DNA of 64,000 bases from Porphyromonadaceae bacterium FC4 (lineage in GTDB: Bacteria > Bacteroidota > Bacteroidia > Bacteroidales > Porphyromonadaceae): contig LT635553.1 in NCBI GenBank assembly GCA_900120395.1, positions 486,186-550,185 of the forward strand, given 5' to 3'. The notes beneath the pieces are model-generated. The model was given only the letters and a program-made list of their open reading frames with translations. It searched no databases and was not told the origin of the DNA. Shown piece by piece: positions 9,127-15,958 of the stretch. The first letter of the stretch is position 1, and each line of letters starts with the position of its first letter. The position numbers and the translations under genes are program-made.

Positions 9127-10413
9127 TTATTCTACAGGGATGTCCTTGTTGACGTTTTTGCTACCTACAAGTGCGTAAAAGAGTAGGTATGCCAGGCCTA
9201 TGGCCATCACCCAGTAGCTGGTCATGTAGTCGGTCTTGTCGGCTACGAATCCTTGTATGGCCGGTACGATACCACCACCACACACCATGATCATAAAGAG
9301 TCCGGAGGCAGCAGCGGTGTACTTGCCAAGACCCTCCACAGCGAGGTTAAAGATACCGCCCCACATCACGGAGGTGCAGAGACCTACCAGCACGAGGAGC
9401 ATGATCGAGAGAGGGATCTGTACCATGCCAAATGAGATGTCCGACTGGAATACCGGCATGCTCACCAGGTTGGTCGCAGGAGTGAAGATTGCTGATACCA
9501 CGAGGATGATACCCACGAGTGAAACCACCGTGAGCATGGTCTTGCTGGATACCTTTCCGCCAATCGCTGCACCGATGGTACGGCCGATGAGCATCAAGAA
9601 CCAATAAGTACCAACTACCGAACCTGCTATGGTGGTATTGTAGCCTAGTCCGCCCTTGTCGATTGCGTCGGTCATGTAGGGGTTGATGAACATCTGGATG
9701 CCGACCTCTACACCTACGTATAGGAAAATAGCGATCATACCGAGGACAAAGTGGCGGAACGCCAGCGGGCTGTGCTCATGCTTGATGTGCTTGTCAGCTG
9801 CACCGGTATTGGGCTCGGGGATGTTGGTGAGGACGAGTACCAAAAAGGCAACTGCGAAGATACCCATAGCGAGGAACAGTGCGGGATAAGCGTCAGAGAT
9901 CTGAGCCTTCTCCACGTTCGCTCCGATGAGGTAACCCACGAGTACCGGGACGATGGTCGCCATGAGGGAGTTGAAGGTGCCACCAATCTGGATGAGCTGA
10001 TTACCCTTGTTGCCACCACCACCTAGAGTGTTGAGCATAGGATTGACTACGGTATTGAGCATACACATAGAGAATCCGGCAACAAAAGCACCGGTCAGGT
10101 AGATACCAAAGCTACCCATCACGCCTGACAGGTACATGATCCCTACACCGGCAAAGCCGACAGCCACTGCCCATAGAGCCGTCTTCTTGTACCCGATGCG
10201 CTGGAGCATCTGCCCTGCGGGATAGCCCATGAAGGCGTAAGCAATAAAGTTGGCAAAGTAACCCAGAGTGGACATGAAGTTGGAGGTCGCAAACTGGTTC
10301 TTCACGATGACGCCCATGGGATTAGCCAGCCCCGTGACGAAGGAGATCATACCGAAGAGCAGGATCATCACAAGGATGGGGAGCGTGTAGTTCTTCTTTT
10401 CTGTTGAAGTCAT
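9127..10413 (-). CDS. gluP: Glucose/galactose MFS transporter
   Basis: 428 residues, about 12 membrane helices, FHS family. GMISFVTGLANPMG near the N terminus and FINPYMTDAIDKGGLG in the middle match the GluP-type glucose/galactose transporters of Bacteroidetes and Proteobacteria. Located 35 bases after galM and 23 before the second permease. The symbol is assigned by resemblance only. Confidence 0.87.
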   Translation of the reverse strand: MTSTEKKNYTLPILVMILLFGMISFVTGLANPMGVIVKNQFATSNFMSTLGYFANFIAYAFMGYPAGQMLQRIGYKKTALWAVAVGFAGVGIMYLSGVMGSFGIYLTGAFVAGFSMCMLNTVVNPMLNTLGGGGNKGNQLIQIGGTFNSLMATIVPVLVGYLIGANVEKAQISDAYPALFLAMGIFAVAFLVLVLTNIPEPNTGAADKHIKHEHSPLAFRHFVLGMIAIFLYVGVEVGIQMFINPYMTDAIDKGGLGYNTTIAGSVVGTYWFLMLIGRTIGAAIGGKVSSKTMLTVVSLVGIILVVSAIFTPATNLVSMPVFQSDISFGMVQIPLSIMLLVLVGLCTSVMWGGIFNLAVEGLGKYTAAASGLFMIMVCGGGIVPAIQGFVADKTDYMTSYWVMAIGLAYLLFYALVGSKNVNKDIPVE

Positions 10414-10448
10414 TTTAGAGTTCTTGTTAAATTATGGATGGTTCTGAT

Positions 10449-11522
10449 TTATTCTTTTACGCTAAATCCGAAGCAGGTCTTGCTGCGGAGGGTCTCGCCC
10501 GGGCGAAGCACCGTGGTCGGGTACTCGGGCTTATTGGGACTGTCCGGGTAGTGCTGGGTCTCAAAGCAGACTGCCGCACGTGCCGGGTAGCGCGACTCCC
10601 CTTTGCCTCTCATGTTGCCGGTCATCCAGTTGCCGGTATAGAGCTGCATGCCGGGCTGGTCGCTCCTGACGGTCATCTCGATGCCGGTCTTGGGGCTTGA
10701 GCAGACCGCATGCACGCCCATTGTACCAACGGGCTTGTCGATGATGTACGTGTGGTCGTAGCCTCTCGCCCAGGTGAGCTGCTCGATGTCGGTGTCGATA
10801 CGCTCACCGATGAGGTGAGGTGTCGTGAAGTCAAAAGGAGTCTCTGCCACCTCCTCCGGGGCACCATACGGGATAGCAGTCTCGTCGGTCGGCAGGTAGG
10901 TCCGGGCGTTGATCTGCAGCGTGTGGTCATGCACTGAGGGGTCGCCCTCTCCTGAGAGGTTGAAGTAGGAGTGGTTGGTCAGGTTGATCACCGTCGGCTT
11001 GGTCGTGGTCGCCCCGTATTCGATTTGGAGCTCACCATTATATAAGGTGTAGGTCACCGTCACGTGCACCTCGCCGGGAAAACCCTCCTCGCCATCGCAC
11101 GAGACAAGGGAGAGGACGAGATGGCTCTCGCTACGCTCGACGATGTCCCATACCTTGGCGTTGAAGCCCTTGACTCCTCCGTGCAGGCAGTTGGGTCCGT
11201 TGTTGATCGGGAGGTCAAACGTCTCCCCGTCTATTTCAAAACGACCACCGGCTATTCGGTTGCCATACCGTCCGATGATGGATCCAAAGTACTGCTCCTC
11301 GCTCCGGATGTAGTCCGCCAGGGAGTCGTGCCCCAGGACCACGTCCACCGGCTTGCCGTCGCGGTCGGGCGTGATCAGTGTCACGATCTTACCGCCGTAG
11401 TTGGTGACGTCTGCCTGCAGACCTTTGCCATCGCTCAGGTGGATGAGTTCCACCTCTTTTCCGTCGATTATTCTGTGAAAGTTCTCTGCTCGGAGCGCAG
11501 AAGATTGTGGATAGCTATTCAT
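10449..11522 (-). CDS. galM: Aldose 1-epimerase (mutarotase)
   Basis: 357 residues. It interconverts the alpha and beta anomers of galactose/glucose, feeding galactokinase. Family motifs: GRYGNRIAGGRF (about 83-94), NLTNHSYFNL (about 184), and FETQHYPDSPN near the C terminus. No signal peptide is seen, so it is probably cytosolic. First gene of the five-gene operon running to 5205. Confidence 0.95.
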   Translation of the reverse strand: MNSYPQSSALRAENFHRIIDGKEVELIHLSDGKGLQADVTNYGGKIVTLITPDRDGKPVDVVLGHDSLADYIRSEEQYFGSIIGRYGNRIAGGRFEIDGETFDLPINNGPNCLHGGVKGFNAKVWDIVERSESHLVLSLVSCDGEEGFPGEVHVTVTYTLYNGELQIEYGATTTKPTVINLTNHSYFNLSGEGDPSVHDHTLQINARTYLPTDETAIPYGAPEEVAETPFDFTTPHLIGERIDTDIEQLTWARGYDHTYIIDKPVGTMGVHAVCSSPKTGIEMTVRSDQPGMQLYTGNWMTGNMRGKGESRYPARAAVCFETQHYPDSPNKPEYPTTVLRPGETLRSKTCFGFSVKE

Positions 11523-11769
11523 AAATTGAGAATTGATTGCTGTGGAGCCTAACTAAAAAGTGCTGATAGTCGGGCAGGTTCGTGATAGTCAAAGTTACTA
11601 AAGAAATACGGAAGTAAAAACAAAAATAAAAGGAGATCCTTTTTCGTTTTGCCGTGAGACAAAGTGCCCGCACCCCTTTCTTATACGCAAAAACGAAGTG
11701 TATGTTTTTGGAAATGAGCCCGGTATATTCGTCTCCACCGCCCTCCGAAAAAGCCGGACACCTGAGGGC
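11523..11769. other. Intergenic segment upstream of galM without a gene
   Basis: Besides the candidate galM promoter, a short AAAAGGA-GA-TCCTTTT palindrome is visible near 11629-11645. No convincing coding region is seen up to the repeat that begins at 11770. Confidence 0.5.
11590..11597 (-). promoter_or_regulatory. Candidate -7 box for the galactose operon
   Basis: Reads TAACTTTG on the minus strand (TAnnTTTG), about 70 bases before galM. A TTTG lies 23 bases further upstream (complement of 11621-11624), slightly longer than the usual spacer. Confidence 0.5.
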
Positions 11770-11882
11770 AAAAAGTTTCCAGTAGGAAAGAGATCGCTTC
11801 TATCCGTGAAACAGTTCTCTTTCCTACTGGAAACATTTCTCTTCTATCCGTCAAGTTTTTCGGCTCAATCCTTAGGGAGCGG
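11770..11882 (+). repeat. 44-bp double stem-loop repeat, copy 2
   Basis: Cores at 11776-11789 (TTTCCAGTAGGAAA, inverted loop) and 11820-11833 (TTTCCTACTGGAAA), 44 bases apart; tails CTTCTATCCGT; right arm diverged (TTTTTCGGCTCAATCC). Lies in the divergent gap between galM and the alpha/beta hydrolase. Its first 60 or so bases match copy 3 exactly. Confidence 0.93.
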
Positions 11883-11951
11883 TAACGTGTCTGTCAGAGC
11901 TATGTTCATTATACTCTGAGTGCGAGAAAGCACGGTGCCTTCTTTTTGAGT

Positions 11952-11984
11952 TTTGCCCTGTAATTGGGCAAATGTGTATCTTTA
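11952..11984 (+). promoter_or_regulatory. Candidate promoter for the alpha/beta hydrolase
   Basis: TTTG at 11952-11955, 21 bases, then TATCTTTA at 11977-11984 (one mismatch to TAnnTTTG). Confidence 0.5.
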
Positions 11985-12143
11985 GTGTGCGGTTAGTTGA
12001 CTCATATCTTGGTATTCATACGACCGACCAAGATAATAATGATCCGCTTCAGCAGGAGCCACCAGGAGAGCTTTTGTCTCTCTCTGCTCTTAATAGAATA
12101 TCCACCTAAGCCTACCCACAGACTCAAAAAAGACAATACAGCT

Positions 12144-13079
12144 ATGAGTATTACCTACAGCGTGGCAGCCTCGATCGTGAGACTTCTAAATATCAAGAAG
12201 CTCTTTAGAAAGTCAGAGACAGAGATCCTCTCTTTTGCGACTAAACAGATCAAGAAGTTCAAACTTCCACTAGGTCAATTCAAGGGCTACCACTACTCCA
12301 TAGAGGAGATTGACGGCTTCAAGTGTCTCAGGCTACAAGCTGCTCTCAAGCCCACCACAAAAGCTGTCCTGCAGCTCTATGGCGGAGGATATGTTACGCC
12401 ACCGGATGCGAGGGACTTCAAGCTGGCCAAGAGAATTGTCGACCAGACCGGGAGCGATGTCTGGTTTTTCCTCTATCCCCTCATCGTGGATCAGACGCTT
12501 GATGTGACCTTTGAGAAGACGAACCGGCTCTACCAGCATATGCTCGAGCAGTACGATCCTGAGCAAATATCGATCCTCGGCTTCTCTTCAGGAGCTTGCC
12601 TCGCTATTGGGCTAGGGCAATATAATAATGAGCAGCCCCGGCGGTTGCCTAGCCCAAGGCAAATCATAGCGGTCTCTCCCGGTGGCATCCCCCTCTCACT
12701 CTGCGATGAGCATCAGGTGGTGTCAGGCGAAGATGCTGACTTCATCGCCTCTCTGCGGGCACTCTCGGCGCAGGATGTAATCATTGATTACCATTACTTT
12801 GACACCGTCGCCTCGATGCTGAACCGAACCAAACGACTGCCTGACTATATGATCAATAGCTGTGTAGGCGACTTCTCGCACTTTCCCAAGACCTATCTCT
12901 ACTATGGGTCTCATGAGTGTCTCTACGCCTGTGCCCCATACTATGAGCGTGCATTCGTGCAGTATGGTGTTCCCTATGAGATACATGTCGGTGAGGGGCT
13001 GTGCCACTGCTATCCGCTCTTCCGATTCTTCCCCGAAGGGCGTAAGGCTCAAGACGAAATCATCAACCTCCTAAGGTGA
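12144..13079 (+). CDS. Alpha/beta hydrolase, HSL-like esterase
   Basis: 311 residues from the ATG at 12144; an in-frame ATG at 11997 would add a poor-quality 49-residue stretch, so the later start is preferred. LYGGGYVTPP (about 77-86) corresponds to the HGGG oxyanion motif of hormone-sensitive-lipase-like esterases, with Tyr in place of His. GFSSGAC (about 147-153) holds the nucleophile Ser; YGSHE and CHCYP near the C terminus may supply the acid and the His. Base composition is visibly lower in GC than the flanking operons. Natural substrate unknown. Confidence 0.75.
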   Translation: MSITYSVAASIVRLLNIKKLFRKSETEILSFATKQIKKFKLPLGQFKGYHYSIEEIDGFKCLRLQAALKPTTKAVLQLYGGGYVTPPDARDFKLAKRIVDQTGSDVWFFLYPLIVDQTLDVTFEKTNRLYQHMLEQYDPEQISILGFSSGACLAIGLGQYNNEQPRRLPSPRQIIAVSPGGIPLSLCDEHQVVSGEDADFIASLRALSAQDVIIDYHYFDTVASMLNRTKRLPDYMINSCVGDFSHFPKTYLYYGSHECLYACAPYYERAFVQYGVPYEIHVGEGLCHCYPLFRFFPEGRKAQDEIINLLR

Positions 13080-13433
13080 GCGCAGAGCACCTTCCTGAGC
13101 GAATAGGCTTCGTATTGACCTCTAGCATCTCATCATGTATCGAGCACGGACTTTCAAAAGGCTTTCAATCTCACTCCTTCAGCTTGAAATGCGATTCAAA
13201 CTCATTCCAAAGCTCATCACTTGATTGCTTAACCCTCTTAAACGGGGACTTCTCTACTTCTTCACCCATACTCGTTTTCCCTTCTGCTACTTGTTTTAAC
13301 TTACTCCTCCAAATACACAATTAGCAGCAAGCAATAGCATTTCTAAAGTCCTATCAATATACCTTTAAGTAGGTATTGTGACAATGGGCCTGTTTGGGGA
13401 ACTTTGCTTATCGGATTTATCAAAATTAAGATT
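13080..13433. other. AT-rich gap with only a marginal small frame
   Basis: No strong gene is seen. A 32-codon minus-strand frame (13269 to 13171, beginning MGEEVEKSPFKRVKQ) has a protein-like, charged composition and extends further upstream without a start, so it could be the tail of a lost gene. A plus-strand frame at 13076-13324 looks non-coding. Confidence 0.3.
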
Positions 13434-14264
13434 ATGATGACAGATAGAAAGAAAGTAAACTTTGATGCGGTGGAGGAGACACTTTTAATTCCACTATTGA
13501 TGAGGTGGAAGGATGCTGAGACCCCTCACCCAATACTTGGCGACCGTGTAGCGATTGAGGTCGCTAATCAAATCGACTTCAACTGGGATAAATATGGTGG
13601 CTGGAATAAGATGAGCTACTATGGCTGTCTCGTTCGAGCAGGGTATTGCGACAGTGAAGCCGTGAGAGTAGCCTTAGAGCACTCACCAGAGTCTATCTTG
13701 TTGGTGAATGCCGGTTGCGGGCTTGACACTCGATGGCATAGGACGCTCTCATCCCTCTCAAACTACCAGAGGGTGGATCTTGACCTTAAAAGGGTAATGA
13801 ATATAAGAAAAGAGGTGGTGCCATCTCTCAATGGGGTTACGAGTGTCACTTCCGACCTTACGTCACCTGATTTTATCGAACAAGTAAAAGGTATGACGAC
13901 ACCCACCACACATATTGTTTTGGTCATTGAAGGGGTACTTATGTATTTCACAGATGCAGAGATCAGAGAGCTACTGGAGCGGCTTTATGCCGCATTCGGT
14001 GAAAGAGTGACTTTGGTGGGTGATTTATTGAATAATACCGTTGTGAAGCATCAGCGGGAGCACGATACCCTGCGCCACTCACAGGCGGTATTCAGGTCGG
14101 GCTATGATAATATCTCCGAAGTCGAAGCTCTGCATCCCCAGTTGAAGGTGCTTTGCCGTCGCTCTGTGATAGATATGATGAAGCCTCATATATTCATTGC
14201 ACGTCTGCTTGCTTTGCTCCCTTCAATGCGTTGGAATACAACGGTATATACTCTGGGCTTTTGA
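13434..14264 (+). CDS. LCM-family class I SAM-dependent methyltransferase
   Basis: 276 residues starting at MMTDRKK; an ATG ten codons earlier is possible. NAGCGLDTRWHR (about 97-108) is the SAM-binding motif of the leucine-carboxyl-methyltransferase/Tcm-like family, and IEGVLMYFTDAEI (about 163-175) is its second hallmark. Members methylate carboxyl groups of proteins or small molecules; the substrate is unknown here. Like the preceding hydrolase it has lower GC than its surroundings, and the two lie between repeat copies 2 and 3. Confidence 0.82.
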   Translation: MMTDRKKVNFDAVEETLLIPLLMRWKDAETPHPILGDRVAIEVANQIDFNWDKYGGWNKMSYYGCLVRAGYCDSEAVRVALEHSPESILLVNAGCGLDTRWHRTLSSLSNYQRVDLDLKRVMNIRKEVVPSLNGVTSVTSDLTSPDFIEQVKGMTTPTTHIVLVIEGVLMYFTDAEIRELLERLYAAFGERVTLVGDLLNNTVVKHQREHDTLRHSQAVFRSGYDNISEVEALHPQLKVLCRRSVIDMMKPHIFIARLLALLPSMRWNTTVYTLGF

Positions 14265-14276
14265 AGTGACGTGTAC

Positions 14277-14384
14277 TAAAAAGTTTCCAGTAGGAAAGAG
14301 ATCGCTTCTATCCGTGAAACAGTTCTCTTTCCTACTGGAAACTTTTCGCTTCTATCCGTCCAATTTTTTTGCCCCGAACTGAGG
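14277..14384 (+). repeat. 44-bp double stem-loop repeat, copy 3
   Basis: Cores at 14284-14297 (AGTA loop) and 14328-14341 (TACT loop), spacing 44; right arm TTTTTTTGCCCCGAACTG. It begins 12 bases after the methyltransferase stop. The first half is identical to copy 2, including the inverted first loop. Confidence 0.95.
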
Positions 14385-14444
14385 TGTAAAAACGCCGATG
14401 GCACCAACCTTCTTTGCAAGGTGAGTGAGGTAGCGGAAAAAAGG

Positions 14445-14452
14445 TACATTTG
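14445..14452 (+). promoter_or_regulatory. -7 box for the oxidoreductase-fkp-radA operon
   Basis: TACATTTG matches TAnnTTTG, 28 bases before the chosen ATG at 14481. It supports that start over the earlier in-frame ATG at 14421. Confidence 0.6.
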
Positions 14453-14480
14453 TGTAGTTAATAAGTCAGACAAGAACGTT

Positions 14481-15017
14481 ATGAAAACATTAGTAGTCGT
14501 GGGACACCCCCACATCGCCACCTCTGTGGTCAACAAAGCTTGGACGGAGGCGGTACAGAGCCTTCGGAGTGAGGACGTGATGGTACACGTCCTGGAGGAT
14601 GCCATCCGTGCGGATGGTACCTTTGACCTGCGAGCCGAGCAAGAGCTGATCTCCGCTGCGGACCGGATCATCCTACAGTTTCCCCTGTACTGGTACATGC
14701 CACCCGGTATCATGGTGGAGTGGATGGACACGGTCTGGGCTGAGCACTGGGCGTGGGGCGAGGGGGGCGATGCCATGGTCGGCAAACGCATAGATGCCGC
14801 GGTGTCCTGCGGTGCGCCGGAGGTGGCTTTTCGCGCCACCACTCTGCGAGAGTACCTGGCGTTTGTCAAGGGGTCGGCAGCCTTTGTTCGCGCTGAGGGC
14901 GGGTGCTTTCACGCCTTCTACGACGCCGAGGGAGAGCGGGTGGAGGAGCGGCTGACCGCTAATGTCGAAGAGTATAAAAGGTTTGTTTTGGACCAAACAA
15001 GTGGAGATAAACTATGA
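14481..15017 (+). CDS. NAD(P)H-dependent quinone oxidoreductase, flavodoxin-like fold
   Basis: 178 residues. MKTLVVVGHPH at the N terminus and LQFPLYWYMPPGIMVEWMD (about 75-93) are the FMN-binding and dimer motifs of the NQO1/MdaB/KefF family. Expected to reduce quinones or other electrophiles with NAD(P)H. The start at 14481 is chosen because a promoter box lies between it and the upstream in-frame ATG. It overlaps the next gene by 4 bases. Confidence 0.88.
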   Translation: MKTLVVVGHPHIATSVVNKAWTEAVQSLRSEDVMVHVLEDAIRADGTFDLRAEQELISAADRIILQFPLYWYMPPGIMVEWMDTVWAEHWAWGEGGDAMVGKRIDAAVSCGAPEVAFRATTLREYLAFVKGSAAFVRAEGGCFHAFYDAEGERVEERLTANVEEYKRFVLDQTSGDKL

Positions 15018-15928
15018 TCAAGCTACACATCACCAACGAAAACAGCGTACTCCGAAAAGTGGTCGTGGGACTGGGGAACGACAATGGACCTGTGCCCACG
15101 CTGGACGAAGCCTACGACGCCAAGTCGTACAGCACCATCATCGCCGGCGAGTATCCGTCGGATGAGGAGCTCAACCGTGAAGTGGAGGGACTGGCGAAAG
15201 CCATCGCCGACGAGGGAGTGGAGGTGCTCCGACCCAAGGGGCTGGCGGGAGTGAACCAGATCTTCTCCCGGGACGTGGCCTTTGTGCTGGAGGATAAGAT
15301 CATCCGGGCTAATATCATCCCTGACCGTGAGGCGGAGATGCGGGCGTACGACGAGATCTTTGCACAGATCCCGGAGGATAAGGTGGTGACGCCGCCGGAG
15401 TATGTACACATCGAGGGCGGGGATGTGGTCATGCTCGGAGACAAGATCTTTGTCGGCTGCTACCTCAGCCCGGACTACAGTGAGTACTCTATGGCGCGAA
15501 CCAATAAGTACGCGATCGGCTTCCTCAAGAGCCTTTTTCCGGAAAAAGACATCATCCCGCTGGAGCTGATCAAGCACGACACGGACCCCTATACAGGCGT
15601 CCTGCACCTGGACTGCGCCTTTCAGCCGGTGGGGGGAGATAAGTGCATCCTTTTCCCCGGAGGATTCAGACACACGGAGGACTGGGAGTACATCATGGAT
15701 CTCTACGGGATCGAGAATACCTGCATCATCAGCCGGGAGGAGATGTATGAGATGAACCCCAACGTCTTTAGCCTATCGCCGACCAAGGTGATCCTGGATG
15801 AGACCTTTACCCGACTACGCAGCTGGCTGGAGTGTCGAGGCGTCACCTGCATTCCCCTGCCGTACCGTCAGGTGAGCAAGCTGGGCGGACTCTTTAGGTG
15901 CACCACGCTGCCTCTCTACCGAGACTGA
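15014..15928 (+). CDS. Amidinotransferase-fold (guanidino-modifying) enzyme
   Basis: 304 residues related to arginine deiminase, dimethylarginine dimethylaminohydrolase and amidinotransferases. Visible active-site parts: NQIFSRDV (about 77-84), HIEGGDVVML (about 133-142), GVLHLDCAF with a likely catalytic His (about 198) and the nucleophile Cys (about 296) in GGLFRCTTLP. It probably hydrolyses or transfers a guanidino group, but whether the substrate is arginine, a methylated arginine or another compound cannot be read from sequence. Coupled by ATGA to the preceding oxidoreductase. Confidence 0.8.
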   Translation: MIKLHITNENSVLRKVVVGLGNDNGPVPTLDEAYDAKSYSTIIAGEYPSDEELNREVEGLAKAIADEGVEVLRPKGLAGVNQIFSRDVAFVLEDKIIRANIIPDREAEMRAYDEIFAQIPEDKVVTPPEYVHIEGGDVVMLGDKIFVGCYLSPDYSEYSMARTNKYAIGFLKSLFPEKDIIPLELIKHDTDPYTGVLHLDCAFQPVGGDKCILFPGGFRHTEDWEYIMDLYGIENTCIISREEMYEMNPNVFSLSPTKVILDETFTRLRSWLECRGVTCIPLPYRQVSKLGGLFRCTTLPLYRD

Positions 15929-15958
15929 TATTTTTTATCCAAAAAGTCCCACGAGATC

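Noticed and set aside
13076-13324. 82-codon plus-strand frame after the alpha/beta hydrolase
   Set aside because: Low-complexity Ser/Leu-rich translation, overlaps the preceding stop, no promoter or family resemblance.
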